The position numbers were made by a program, and so were the translations under genes. 64,000 bases of DNA from CAWHXG01 sp963833235 (GTDB lineage Bacteria; Pseudomonadota; Alphaproteobacteria; Rhodobacterales; Rhodobacteraceae). This document shows, one piece after another, positions 25,119 through 34,256 of this stretch (the stretch's first letter is position 1; each line of letters begins with the position of its first letter). The notes beneath the pieces are model-generated. The model saw only the letters and a program-made list of their open reading frames with translations. It did not search any database and was not told the DNA's origin. The stretch covers positions 1,485,600-1,549,599 of the forward strand of contig CAWHXG010000001.1 in NCBI GenBank assembly GCA_963833235.1, read 5' to 3'.

Positions 25119-26386
25119 TCCTTCTCGTTCTCGTTCTGCTGGGGCTCTTCGTTGCCAGCGTGCCCATCGCGATGGCCCTCGGGATGGCGGCGATCCCGAC
25201 CCTGCTGGCCAAGGGCATCCCCTTCATCGCCATCCCGCAGGTTGTCTTCGAGGCGCTCGACAGCTTCGCCCTGATGGCGCTGCCGCTCTACGTGCTGGCG
25301 GGCAAGCTCATGCAGCATGGCGGCATCGCCGAACGGATGGTTGCCTTCGCAAAGTCACTCGTCAGCTGGATGCGTGGCGGGCTTTCGGCGGCCGTGGTGA
25401 TGACCTCCATGCTCTTCGCCACCATCTCCGGCTCCTCTGCCGCCACGGCCGCGGCGGTGGGCTCGATGCTCATTCCCGAAATGGAAAAGCAGCGCTATCC
25501 CCGGCCCTACAGCGCCGCGACCGTCGCCGCCTCGGGCGAGCTCGGCGTAATCATCCCGCCCTCGGTCGCGATGGTCATCTACGGGGTCATCACCGGCATC
25601 TCGATCACCGATCTCTTCATCGCCGGTTTTCTGCCCGGGCTGATGATCGGCGCCTCATTAATGACCACCGCGATCCTGATGGCCTGGATCATGGGCTACG
25701 GCGATCGCCAGCCCTTTCATGCCGGCCCCTGGCTGCGCGAGGTGGGGCAGACCTTCTGGCGCGCCTCGCTCTCGCTGTTTCTGCCGGTCATCATCCTTGG
25801 CGGTATCTTCGGCGGCATCTTCACCGCCACCGAGGCCGCAGTCGTCGCCGTTTTCTACGCGCTGTTCCTGGGGGTGATCGTCTACCGACAGCTGGCGCTG
25901 CGCGATCTCCCGCGCATCTTCGCCAACGCGGCCGTCACCTCGTCGGTGGTCATGATCATTGTCGCCTTCGCCGCGATGTTCGCCTTCGCCCTGCACCTTC
26001 TGCGCGCGCCGCAGCAGATCGGGATGCTGCTGACCACGATGACGGAGAACCCGATCTACTTCCTGCTGCTGGTCAACGTATTCTTGCTGATCGTCGGCAT
26101 GTTCATGGAAACGTTCGCGGCCATCGTCATCCTCGGCCCGATCCTCTCGCCGATCGCGGTAAGCTACGGGATCGACCCGGTGCACTTCGGCCTGATCATG
26201 ATCGTCAACCTCGCGGTCGGCATGGTCACGCCGCCGGTCGGGGTCAACCTGTTCATCGCCTGCGGGATCGCGCGCATCAGCATGGAGCAGCTGATGCGTC
26301 CGCTCGCGGTGTTCCTGATGGTCCTCATCGCCAACCTGATGATCATCACCTACGTGCCGGGCCTCTCGCTGGTCCTGCTCCGCTAA
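25115..26386 (+). CDS. TRAP transporter large permease (DctM-like)
   Basis: This is a 423-residue polytopic membrane protein of the DctM family, with about a dozen hydrophobic segments. Conserved parts include FATISGSSAATAAAVGS, GELGVIIPPSVAM, FTATEAA and the end motif VNLAVGMVTPPVGVNLF. A TTG start at 25,115 overlaps the DctQ stop in TTGA, the same arrangement as at 21,083. It forms the transport channel for the ligand delivered by the DctP protein encoded next. Confidence 0.92.
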   Translation: MILLVLVLLGLFVASVPIAMALGMAAIPTLLAKGIPFIAIPQVVFEALDSFALMALPLYVLAGKLMQHGGIAERMVAFAKSLVSWMRGGLSAAVVMTSMLFATISGSSAATAAAVGSMLIPEMEKQRYPRPYSAATVAASGELGVIIPPSVAMVIYGVITGISITDLFIAGFLPGLMIGASLMTTAILMAWIMGYGDRQPFHAGPWLREVGQTFWRASLSLFLPVIILGGIFGGIFTATEAAVVAVFYALFLGVIVYRQLALRDLPRIFANAAVTSSVVMIIVAFAAMFAFALHLLRAPQQIGMLLTTMTENPIYFLLLVNVFLLIVGMFMETFAAIVILGPILSPIAVSYGIDPVHFGLIMIVNLAVGMVTPPVGVNLFIACGIARISMEQLMRPLAVFLMVLIANLMIITYVPGLSLVLLR

Positions 26387-26416
26387 CCAACAGTAAAAGA
26401 CAGGGAGACGACAGAC

Positions 26417-27403
26417 ATGACGATCCGACAGACGGCCTTCGGGCTTGGCCTTGCGGCATTCGCCGCGACCGGGGCGCAAGCGCAGACCCATACGATGACG
26501 CTGGCGCATGTGCTGAGCGACCAGAGTCCCTATCAGGTGACGCTGAACGAGTTCAAGTCGCTGATCGAAGAGCGCAGCGGCGGCGACATCGCCGTGGAGG
26601 TCCAATGCTGCGGACAGGCTGGGAACGAGACGCGTGCCATCCAGTCCATGCGCACCGGCATCCTGACGGGCGGCTTCGTGGGTGGCTCGACGCTGGAAAC
26701 GGTGGTGCCGGCCTACCGGGTTCTCTCGCTGCCCTATCTCTTCGAGGACAAGGCGCAGGCCTACGAGATCCTGCAAAGCGACATGGGCCGCGAGATGCTC
26801 GACCTGCTGGGCGAGTACGGAATGCACGGCCTCGGCTTCGGCTCGATCTACGAACGCTCGGTGGCCTCGAAGGCGCCCGCGCGGGTGGCGACTGTCGAGG
26901 ATATGGAGGGCCTGAAGATCCGAGTTCTGCCGACGCCTGGGTTCGTGGAGGCTTACAAGGCGATGGGCACACAGCCGACGCCGATGTCCTATGGCGAGCT
27001 GTTCATGGCGATCCAGAACAATGTGGTGGACGCGCTCGAGATCTCGCCCGATGCGCTGGTGGCGGACGGGTTCTACGAGACGGTGAACACCTACACGATG
27101 ACCAAGGCGCACCAGTCCACGACCGTCTTCGTGGTTTCGAAATCCTGGTGGGACGGGCTCCCGGCGGACGTGCAGGAGATGATCCAGACGGCGGCCACGG
27201 ATGCCATCGCTGTGGGGATCGAAGCCCATGACGGGCTTGCCGATGCCGGGATGGAAACCGCGAAAGAGGCCGGCGTCGAGATCCTCGAGCCGGATCTCGC
27301 GCCCTTCATGGAGGCGGCGCGCCAGAGCTGGGACGTGATCCTGACCGATCAGCCGGAAGCGACCGAGTTCAAGGAACGGTTCGAGGCGGCGATGTCGAAC
27401 TGA
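26417..27403 (+). CDS. TRAP transporter substrate-binding protein (DctP-like)
   Basis: This 328-residue periplasmic protein has a short signal peptide ending ATGAQAQ. DctP marks include LAHVLSDQSPY and the carboxylate-binding arginine region GLKIRVLPTPGFVE, followed by PTPMSYGELFMAIQNNVVDALE. The ligand is probably a carboxylic or amino acid. The order DctQ-DctM-DctP, with the binding protein last, is less common than DctP first. A strong hairpin at 27,425-27,450 closes the operon. Confidence 0.92.
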   Translation: MTIRQTAFGLGLAAFAATGAQAQTHTMTLAHVLSDQSPYQVTLNEFKSLIEERSGGDIAVEVQCCGQAGNETRAIQSMRTGILTGGFVGGSTLETVVPAYRVLSLPYLFEDKAQAYEILQSDMGREMLDLLGEYGMHGLGFGSIYERSVASKAPARVATVEDMEGLKIRVLPTPGFVEAYKAMGTQPTPMSYGELFMAIQNNVVDALEISPDALVADGFYETVNTYTMTKAHQSTTVFVVSKSWWDGLPADVQEMIQTAATDAIAVGIEAHDGLADAGMETAKEAGVEILEPDLAPFMEAARQSWDVILTDQPEATEFKERFEAAMSN

Positions 27404-27424
27404 GCGGCCCGGCTGTTACTATCG

Positions 27425-27450
27425 GGGGCGGTCCTTTCGGGGGCCGCCCC
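27425..27450. terminator. Hairpin terminator between convergent operons
   Basis: GGGGCGG at 27,425-27,431 pairs with CCGCCCC at 27,444-27,450, extended inward by T-G, C-G and C-G pairs, with a TTTCGG loop. It lies 21 bases after the dctP stop and just before the M24 peptidase stop, so it may end transcription from both sides. The following T-run is short (TTCT), which is usual in GC-rich genomes. Confidence 0.65.
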
Positions 27451-27461
27451 TTCTCATCGCG

Positions 27462-28610
27462 CTATTCGATGACGATCAGGTCCTGCCAGCCGTCCGTCAG
27501 CTTCTCGCCGCCATCCGGGCGGACCACAACGCAATCCTCGACCCTGGCGCTGAACGTTCCGTCCTGGAAGATTGAAGGCTCGACGGTGAAGATCATGCCT
27601 TCCTCCACCACGGTTTCGTCGCCGGCGGTGAGGAAGGGCGGCTCATGCACGTCCCAGCCGATGGCGTGACCCAGCCGGTGCCGGAATTTGTCGCCATATC
27701 CCGCATCGGCGATCACGTCTCGCGCGACCCTGTCGACCTCGGCGCAGGTGATCGCCCCGGCCTTCAGCGCGGCGATGCCGGCGGCCTGGCTCTTCATGAT
27801 CAGCCCGTGCACCTTGATCTGCTCGTCGCTCGGCGCGCCGAAGCTGACCGTGCGGCCGAAATCGTAGCACATTCCATCGTGCACCGCGCCAAAATCGAAA
27901 AGCACCGACACCGGCGCGGTCAGCACCCGAGGCCAGCTTTCCAGCCGCCGGCCGAAGAGCATCGGATGGTTCGGCCCGGTATTGTAGAGCGAGGTGACGA
28001 AGGAGGGGCCAAGCGACCCCTGGCGCTTCATCTGGTAATCGACCTCGGCCACCACATCTAGCTCGGTCATTCCAATCTTTAGCGCCTTGATCACCTCGGA
28101 AAAAGCGGCCTCGGTCTTGCGGCCCGCCTCGCGCAGCGTCTCGATCTCGTCGGCATCCTTGATCACCCGCAGCTCGCGCAGGATCTCGGTGGCCGAAGCG
28201 AAGCGCGCGCCGGGGACCAGGCCCTGCAGCTTCATCAAGAATTCCGCCTCGGCATCGTCGCTGGTGGCTATGGTGGCGCCGTCTCCCACGCCGAGCTCCT
28301 TCAGGATGCCGGTGACCATCTGGGCGGGGTCGTCCCAGTCGCCCAATACCCGCACGTCCATCCCGTCGGTGCCGCCCTTGGCGCCGAACTCCGCGGTCAT
28401 GCGCGGGATTGTCAGAATCGGCTCATGGCCGGGCGAGATCCAGGCGCCTTCCAGCCACATGCCGGGATGCAGGTTGCGGCCATAGTTCGGGATGTCGCGA
28501 TGGATGCCGGTGAGGTAATCCAGATCGGTGCCGATGGGCACGAAGACCAGATCGGCTCGCCCCTCAATCAGGGTGCGGAAGCGGGCCATCCGGTCGCTGT
28601 AGCTGGCCAT
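27462..28610 (-). CDS. M24-family metallopeptidase (Xaa-Pro dipeptidase-like)
   Basis: This 382-residue protein has a creatinase-like N-terminal domain and a pita-bread catalytic domain. Metal ligands are visible as Asp in LFDFGAVHDG and CYDFGR, His in RLGHAIGWD, Glu in FTVEPSIF and Glu in ARVEDCVVV. It would cleave Xaa-Pro dipeptides, or as a creatinase/dimethylpropionothetin-lyase relative act on a C-N bond. As the last gene of an Opp operon, 16 bases after the ATPase gene, it probably processes the imported peptide or amide. The start at 28,608-28,610 (MASYSDRMARF) fits the family. Confidence 0.88.
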   Translation of the reverse strand: MASYSDRMARFRTLIEGRADLVFVPIGTDLDYLTGIHRDIPNYGRNLHPGMWLEGAWISPGHEPILTIPRMTAEFGAKGGTDGMDVRVLGDWDDPAQMVTGILKELGVGDGATIATSDDAEAEFLMKLQGLVPGARFASATEILRELRVIKDADEIETLREAGRKTEAAFSEVIKALKIGMTELDVVAEVDYQMKRQGSLGPSFVTSLYNTGPNHPMLFGRRLESWPRVLTAPVSVLFDFGAVHDGMCYDFGRTVSFGAPSDEQIKVHGLIMKSQAAGIAALKAGAITCAEVDRVARDVIADAGYGDKFRHRLGHAIGWDVHEPPFLTAGDETVVEEGMIFTVEPSIFQDGTFSARVEDCVVVRPDGGEKLTDGWQDLIVIE

Positions 28611-28626
28611 GGGGAAGTCTCCTTGC

Positions 28627-29607
28627 TCAGGTGCGGTCGTTGAGGTGGCAGGCGCTGCGGCGGCCGGGCGCGATATTGCGCAAAGCCGGCGGCTCCACCC
28701 GGCATCGCTCATAGGCCATCGGGCAGCGCGGATGGAAATGGCAGCCGGGCGGCGGATCGAGCGGGGATGGGATGTCGCCCTCCACCGGCGCGTAGGCCAT
28801 CCGCCGGCGATCGAGCCGCGGCACGCCATCGATCAGCGCGCGGGTATAGGGGTGGTTCGGATCGGCGAAGACGGCATCGCCTGGCCCCTCCTCGACCACC
28901 CGGCCGAGATACATCACGATCACCCGGTCGGAGACATGGCGCACCACGCCCAGGTCGTGGCTGATGAAGAGGTAGGTCAGCCCCAGCTCCTCGCGCAGGT
29001 CCATGAAGAGGTTGACGATCTGCGCCTGGATCGAGACGTCGAGTGCCGAGACCGCCTCGTCGCAGACCAGAAGCTCGGGCTTCACGGCCAGCGCGCGGGC
29101 GATCCCGATCCGCTGCCGCTGGCCGCCCGAGAACTGATGCGCGAAACGGTCGGCATAGCCGGGATCGATACCGCAGCGGTCCATCAGCGCCGCGACGTAG
29201 GCCTGCAACCCATCGGCCGAGACGATGCGGTGCACGCGCGGCGCCTCGCCGATCAGCTCCGCGACGCGGGTACGGGGGTTCAGCGAGGAGAACGGGTCCT
29301 GAAAGATCATCTGGCGATCCAGGCCCTCGGCGGGCGCCAGCGGCTTTCCGTCCTGCAGGATGCGGCCGCTTGTGGGCGCGGTCAGGCCCGCCACCATGCG
29401 GCCGAGCGTGGACTTTCCGCAGCCGCTTTCGCCGACGACGCCCAGAACCTCGCCGCGGGCGATGGTGAAGCTCACGTCGTCCACCGCACGGACGGAGCCG
29501 GGCGCCTTCGCCAGCCCGACCGCGGCGAGGGCGCGGGCGACAAGGCCGGGGCGCCCGCCGAACACCTTCGTAAGGCCCTCGGCCGAGATGAGCGGGGCGG
29601 CGCTCAT
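28627..29607 (-). CDS. Oligopeptide ABC transporter ATP-binding protein (OppF-like)
   Basis: This 326-residue ATPase has Walker A GESGCGKST, the FSGGQRQR signature, LLVCDEAVSALDVS as Walker B (the usual DEP is DEA here, as often in OppF) and FISHDLGVV. The C-terminal oligopeptide domain has PLDPPPGCHFHPRCP, whose cysteines can bind an Fe-S cluster. Its ATG overlaps the OppD stop (ATGA). It works with OppD as a heterodimeric motor for OppB and OppC. Confidence 0.92.
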   Translation of the reverse strand: MSAAPLISAEGLTKVFGGRPGLVARALAAVGLAKAPGSVRAVDDVSFTIARGEVLGVVGESGCGKSTLGRMVAGLTAPTSGRILQDGKPLAPAEGLDRQMIFQDPFSSLNPRTRVAELIGEAPRVHRIVSADGLQAYVAALMDRCGIDPGYADRFAHQFSGGQRQRIGIARALAVKPELLVCDEAVSALDVSIQAQIVNLFMDLREELGLTYLFISHDLGVVRHVSDRVIVMYLGRVVEEGPGDAVFADPNHPYTRALIDGVPRLDRRRMAYAPVEGDIPSPLDPPPGCHFHPRCPMAYERCRVEPPALRNIAPGRRSACHLNDRT

Positions 29608-30572
29608 GCCGCGCCCAGGGGATGGAAGCACCGCACACGGCGGCCCGGGGCAATCGTGCGCGGCTCCGGCCGGGCGGCGCAGGCGGCGCCGCGGCGGCTG
29701 CAGCGGGGGCCGAAAGCGCAGCCCTCGGGCAGCTCGGTGAGCGCCGGCATCCGCCCGGGGATCTGCGGCAACCGGGTGCCACGCGATTTCGCCGCCGGCA
29801 CGCTGTCGATCAGGCCGCGTGTGTAGGGGTGCGCCGGGACGTCGAGGATCGCGTCCACCGGCCCTTCCTCGACGATCCGTCCGGCATACATCACCGCAAT
29901 CCTGTCGGCGATGCCGGCGACCACGGCCAGATCGTGGGTGATCCAGATCAGCGCCGTGCCCCTTTCGCGGCAAAGGCGCTGGACCACCGAGAGGATCTGC
30001 CCCTGGATGGTCACGTCAAGCGCGGTCGTGGGCTCATCTGCGATGATAAGGTCGGGCCCGTGCAGCAGTGCTATGGCGATGGCGACGCGCTGGCGCATGC
30101 CGCCGGAAAGCTGGTGCGGATAGGCGCGGATCCGATCCGCCGCCGCGGCGATCCCGACCTCTTCCAGCGCGGCGATGCAGCGGGCGCGGGCCGCGCGGGC
30201 GCCGATGCGGCCATGGGCGCGCAGGGCGTCGGTCATCTGCGTGCCGATCCGCAGGACCGGGTTCAAGGTCATCATCGGGTCCTGGAAGATCATCGCGATC
30301 CGACGCCCGCGGATCCGGCGCATGGCCTCTGCCGGCAGGGTCAGCAGATCGGTGTCTCCCAGCCGCACCTCGCCGCCCATCACGCGCCCGGGCTCAGAGA
30401 GCAGCCCGGTGATCGAGTATCCTGTGATCGACTTGCCCGAGCCGCTTTCGCCCACCAGCGCAAGGATCTCGCCGGCCGCCACCTGAAGGTCCACCCCGTC
30501 GAGCGCACGCAGCTCCGTTCGGCCGATCAAGAACGAGGTCCGCAAGCCCCGGATCGTCAGCACCGGCGCCAT
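29604..30572 (-). CDS. Oligopeptide ABC transporter ATP-binding protein (OppD-like)
   Basis: This 322-residue ATPase has Walker A GESGSGKS, MIFQDPMMTLNP, the LSGGMRQR signature, LIIADEPTTALDVT and a C-terminal cysteine-containing EGCAFGPRCSRR segment. It is the other half of the Opp motor. It starts two bases after the OppC stop and overlaps oppF by four bases. Confidence 0.92.
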   Translation of the reverse strand: MAPVLTIRGLRTSFLIGRTELRALDGVDLQVAAGEILALVGESGSGKSITGYSITGLLSEPGRVMGGEVRLGDTDLLTLPAEAMRRIRGRRIAMIFQDPMMTLNPVLRIGTQMTDALRAHGRIGARAARARCIAALEEVGIAAAADRIRAYPHQLSGGMRQRVAIAIALLHGPDLIIADEPTTALDVTIQGQILSVVQRLCRERGTALIWITHDLAVVAGIADRIAVMYAGRIVEEGPVDAILDVPAHPYTRGLIDSVPAAKSRGTRLPQIPGRMPALTELPEGCAFGPRCSRRGAACAARPEPRTIAPGRRVRCFHPLGAA

Positions 30573-30574
30573 GC

Positions 30575-31471
30575 TCAGCCCTTCAGATGCGGGTTGAGGA
30601 CGTCGCGCATCCGGTCGCCGAGGACGTTGACGCTGACGATGAGCACGAGCAGCACCACCCCGGGCAGGACGGAGATCCACCACCGGCCGCTTTGCAGGTA
30701 GTCGAAACCGTTGGCGATCAGCAGGCCCAGCGAGGGGCGGGTCGGCGGCAGGCCGAGGCCGAGGAAGCTGAGCGTCGCCTCGAGCGAGATCGCCTGCGCC
30801 ATCTGGATCGTGGCCACCACCAGGATCGTCGGCAAGCAATTCGGCAGGACGTGGCGGAAGAGGATGCGCAGGGCCGGCAGCCGCAGGCCGCGGGCGGCTT
30901 CCACGTAGTCGCGGCTGGCCTCCACGAGGGCGACGCCCCGGACCGTGCGTGCGAAATACGCCCATTGCACCACGATCAGCGAGAAGATGATCTTGTCGAC
31001 CCCGCGACCGAGGATCACAAGCAGGATCAGGGCGACAAGGATGGTGGGAAAGCTTAGCTGCAGGTCGACGATCCGCATCAGCAACGCGTCCAGCCAGCCG
31101 CCTCGGAACGCCGCGATCAGGCCCACCGCCGTGCCGATGACCAGCGCGACAAACCCCGAGGCGATCCCCACGAGCAGCGAGATGCGCAGCCCGTAGAGCA
31201 TCGCCGACAGCATGTCGCGCCCCTGGCCGTCGGTACCGAGCCAGTGGGTCATGCCGGTGAAGGCGACCTCGCCGGGCGGCAGCAGGTTGTCGAGGATGCT
31301 CACGGAGGCGAGGTCGTAGGGGTCCTGCGGGGCGATGAGCGGCGCGAAGATCGCCGCCAGCGCCATCGCCACGAAGACGGCAAGCGCGATTGCTGCCGAG
31401 GGAACGGCCAGGAAAGCGCGCAAGAAGCGGGCGAAGCGAGAGGGGTCGGCCACGGGCTCCATCAGGCTCAC
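30575..31471 (-). CDS. Oligopeptide ABC transporter permease (OppC-like)
   Basis: This 298-residue membrane protein has the OppC N-terminal helix (AIALAVFVAMALAAIFAPLI), HWLGTDGQGRDMLS and the EAA loop region YVEAARGLRLPALRILFRHVLP. A GTG start at 31,471 (VSLMEPV) overlaps the OppB stop as GTGA. An ATG three codons in is the alternative. It forms the pore with OppB. Confidence 0.91.
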   Translation of the reverse strand: MSLMEPVADPSRFARFLRAFLAVPSAAIALAVFVAMALAAIFAPLIAPQDPYDLASVSILDNLLPPGEVAFTGMTHWLGTDGQGRDMLSAMLYGLRISLLVGIASGFVALVIGTAVGLIAAFRGGWLDALLMRIVDLQLSFPTILVALILLVILGRGVDKIIFSLIVVQWAYFARTVRGVALVEASRDYVEAARGLRLPALRILFRHVLPNCLPTILVVATIQMAQAISLEATLSFLGLGLPPTRPSLGLLIANGFDYLQSGRWWISVLPGVVLLVLIVSVNVLGDRMRDVLNPHLKG

Positions 31472-32445
31472 GCGCCTCCGCCCCCCACGCGGACCCGCGG
31501 ATCGAGGAGCGAATAGAGGATGTCGACCGCGAGGTTGAGGCACACGAACATGACGGTGACGAAGATCAGGTATGCCACGATCAGCGGTCGGTCCAGCACC
31601 GCGATGGCATCGATCAGCATCTTGCCCACACCGGGCCAGCTGAAGATGCTTTCGGTGACCACCGCGAAGGCGATGACCCCGCCAAATTCCATGCCCAGCA
31701 CGGTGACGATGGGGATCATGATGTTCTTCAGCACATGCACCCCGATCACGCGCCGCTCGCGGATGCCGTTGGCGCGGGCGAACTTGATGTAGTCGGCATG
31801 CAGCACCTCGCGCAGGCCGGCGCGGGTCAGCCGGATCACCATCGCCATCATGACGAGCGAAAGGGTGAAGGCCGGCATCAGCAGGTGGCGCAGTCCGTCG
31901 AGGGTGAGAAAGCTCACCTCGACGCCGCCGAGGCTCACCAGATCCCCCCGGCCGATGGAGGGCAGCCACCCGAGGCGGACCGAGAAGAGCAGGATCAGGA
32001 TCAGACCGATCCAGAAGACCGGGACGCTGAAACTGAGCATGGAGAAACCCATGAACGCCTTCGAGAGCCAGCTGTCGGGCCGCAGCCCGGCATAGAGCCC
32101 CATCGGCAGGCCGAGCCCGAGCGCCAGCACGAGCGCCGCGAGGGCCAGCTCCAGCGTGGCGGGAAACCGCTCCCAGATCAGGCTCATGGCGGGAACGCCG
32201 TGGGTGAACGAGCGGCCGAGATCGCCCTGCAGGAGGTTCTGGAGGAAGACGAGGTATTGCTGCCAGATCGGCAGATCGAGCCCGAGATCGGCGATGATCC
32301 GGTTCAGGCAGGCCTGGGTGCATTCCGACGAAGCGAAGATGTAGACGGGGTTGCCGACGACGTTGACCCCGAAGAACACCAGCATCGTCATGACCAGCAG
32401 GACCGTGATGGCCTGCAGGAGGCGCCGCACGATGAATTCCAGCAT
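31468..32445 (-). CDS. Oligopeptide ABC transporter permease (OppB-like)
   Basis: This 325-residue membrane protein starts MLEFIVRRLLQAITVLLVM, the typical first OppB segment. It has GLDLPIWQQYLVFL, GDLGRSF and the EAA region YIKFARANGIRERRVIGVHVLKN, ending LLDPRVRVGGG. The pair Cys-Thr-Gln-Ala-Cys in the first periplasmic loop could form a disulfide. It begins 29 bases after the binding-protein stop. Confidence 0.92.
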   Translation of the reverse strand: MLEFIVRRLLQAITVLLVMTMLVFFGVNVVGNPVYIFASSECTQACLNRIIADLGLDLPIWQQYLVFLQNLLQGDLGRSFTHGVPAMSLIWERFPATLELALAALVLALGLGLPMGLYAGLRPDSWLSKAFMGFSMLSFSVPVFWIGLILILLFSVRLGWLPSIGRGDLVSLGGVEVSFLTLDGLRHLLMPAFTLSLVMMAMVIRLTRAGLREVLHADYIKFARANGIRERRVIGVHVLKNIMIPIVTVLGMEFGGVIAFAVVTESIFSWPGVGKMLIDAIAVLDRPLIVAYLIFVTVMFVCLNLAVDILYSLLDPRVRVGGGGA

Positions 32446-32474
32446 GGCGCCTCCTTTCGTTCAGCCTGGTGTCG

Positions 32475-34082
32475 TCACTCCACCCGGCTGATCTCGGTCG
32501 CGAGCGTGCGTTCGTTGGTGCGGGGATTGTGCTTCAGCGAGGATTTCATCGCCCATTTGTTGACCTGGAAGTGCAGCGGGATCAGCGCGTAATCCTCCAT
32601 CGCCATCCGTGTCGCCGCCTGCAGAAGCTCCAACCGGTCGTCGCGGTCGATTGTCTGCTTCGCCAAGATCGATTTCGCGTCGATGGCAGTGTTGGAATAG
32701 CGTCCGAAATTACCGTTTCCGCCGCCTGTCGCGGCATTGTAGGTCTCAAGGATGCCCGACACGGTATAGGTGGCCTCGCCCGCTACGGTACCCCATCCGG
32801 TCAGCGACATGCTGAACTTGGGGGAATCGAAGCCGGGGAACGTATCGTCGTTGCCGCGGATGAGATCCGAGAAAAAGATGTTGCGCGGCATGGTATCGAC
32901 GTCGGTGGTGATGCCGATGCGGGTCCAGAACTGCGCGACCGTCTCCAGGATGCGGGCGTCGTTGACGTAGCGGTCGTTGGGCCCGTGGATCGTCATCTGG
33001 AAACCATCGCCATAGCCGGCCTCCTCCAGAAGCGCCGTCGCCTGATCCGGGTCGTAGGGGTCGGCCTCGATGTCGTCGACGTAGCCGAAGAAGCCCGGCG
33101 GCACGATGTTGCCGGTGGGCAGGGAAGCGCCGCCCATGATCCGGTCACGGATCGCCTCGCGGTCGATGGCCAGGCTCAGCGCCTTGCGCACGCGCCAGTC
33201 GCGCAGGGGGTTCGGCATCATGATCTCGCCGTCATTGTCGCGAACATAGGTTTCGCGGTGGCGGTAGGCGGGCATCATGTAGATCAGCCTGTCGGAGGCG
33301 ATGGTGCTGACGGTGAAGTCGGGGTTGGTTTCCAGCTGCGGCACGTCGACCGTGGGCGGATAGTCGATGATGTCGACATCGCCGTTCAGCAGCGCGGCGA
33401 GGCGCGCGGAGTCCTGGCCCACCGGGCGGAACACCACCTGATCCCAGCCGGGATCGCCTTTCCACCAATCGGGGTTCTTCACCACGCTGATGCGGTTGCC
33501 GGGGCTGAACTCCTCGAACATGAACGGCCCGGTTCCGATGGCCGCCTCGCCGCTGGAGAAATCCACCGAGGCGGTTTTGCCCTCGGCCGCGTGCTGCGCG
33601 ACGATGGGGACCATTGCGAGATCTTCGGGAACGGTAGGGTAGGGCCCATCGGTGGTGATCCGCACGGTGTAGTCGTCGATCTTCTCCCAGCTCTTGCCAC
33701 CCTTCGCGAGCGTGAAGGCAGGGCTGGCCGGCGCGCCTTCGATGCCGGCGGCGAGGCGGTCGAACGAGAACAGCACGTCATCGGCATCGAAGGTTTCACC
33801 GTCGTGCCAGGTCACGCCTTCGCGCAGCGTGAACTCCCATGTCGTGTCGTCGATGGGCTCCCATCCGGTCGCAAGGCCTGGCGCCGGCTGCGAGGCGCTG
33901 TCGAGGTCCACCAGATGCTCGAAGATGTGCTCCTGCACCTGCAGGTCGGAAGACAGCTGCGTCCAGTGCGGATCGAGCGAAGCCGCCTCGGATCGCACGC
34001 CGATCGTCAGCACGTCCTGCGCCGCCAGTGGCCCGACGGCCAGTACAGCGGTCGCAGCCAGGGTAAGGCCAAGTCTGGTCAT
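32475..34082 (-). CDS. Peptide/opine ABC transporter substrate-binding protein (family 5)
   Basis: This 535-residue periplasmic protein has a cleavable signal (about 20 residues ending VGPLAAQ). Family 5 marks are SLDPHWTQLSSDLQVQE, WEFTLREGVTWHDG, AIGTGPFMF, VRKALSLAIDREAI and YDPDQATALLEEAG. It binds peptides, opines or similar amides for the OppBCDF system that follows. GAGGGA precedes the ATG. Operator site F lies 55 bases upstream, so the whole Opp-M24 operon is a candidate member of the IclR regulon. Confidence 0.92.
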   Translation of the reverse strand: MTRLGLTLAATAVLAVGPLAAQDVLTIGVRSEAASLDPHWTQLSSDLQVQEHIFEHLVDLDSASQPAPGLATGWEPIDDTTWEFTLREGVTWHDGETFDADDVLFSFDRLAAGIEGAPASPAFTLAKGGKSWEKIDDYTVRITTDGPYPTVPEDLAMVPIVAQHAAEGKTASVDFSSGEAAIGTGPFMFEEFSPGNRISVVKNPDWWKGDPGWDQVVFRPVGQDSARLAALLNGDVDIIDYPPTVDVPQLETNPDFTVSTIASDRLIYMMPAYRHRETYVRDNDGEIMMPNPLRDWRVRKALSLAIDREAIRDRIMGGASLPTGNIVPPGFFGYVDDIEADPYDPDQATALLEEAGYGDGFQMTIHGPNDRYVNDARILETVAQFWTRIGITTDVDTMPRNIFFSDLIRGNDDTFPGFDSPKFSMSLTGWGTVAGEATYTVSGILETYNAATGGGNGNFGRYSNTAIDAKSILAKQTIDRDDRLELLQAATRMAMEDYALIPLHFQVNKWAMKSSLKHNPRTNERTLATEISRVE

Positions 34083-34137
34083 GGTCGTCCCTCATTTTCG
34101 GTTGGGCGCGCACCGGCGATGCCGGCTGGAGCCGCCG

Positions 34138-34152
34138 GTTCGCAGTGCGCAC
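34138..34152 (-). promoter_or_regulatory. IclR-type operator site F (Opp-M24 operon promoter)
   Basis: On the minus strand the site reads GTGCGCACTGCGAAC, a full match to consensus. On the plus strand it reads GTTCGCAGTGCGCAC, which resembles the PobR/PcaU operators of Acinetobacter as I remember them. It stands in the 174-base gap between the isochorismatase stop and the binding-protein start. Confidence 0.65.
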
Positions 34153-34256
34153 AAATGTTCACACTTTGACGGTAGACGCCGAAACGATCGCGTGTCCAAC
34201 GGTTTTTGCGCCGGAGTGCCCGGGATCGCGGCGACTGCACCGAGTTGCCCAAAGCG

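Noticed and set aside
32469..34169. Long plus-strand open frame opposite the binding protein
   Set aside because: It is the shadow of the family 5 binding protein; its translation is low-complexity with many His, Arg and Val and no known motif, and codon bias supports the minus strand.
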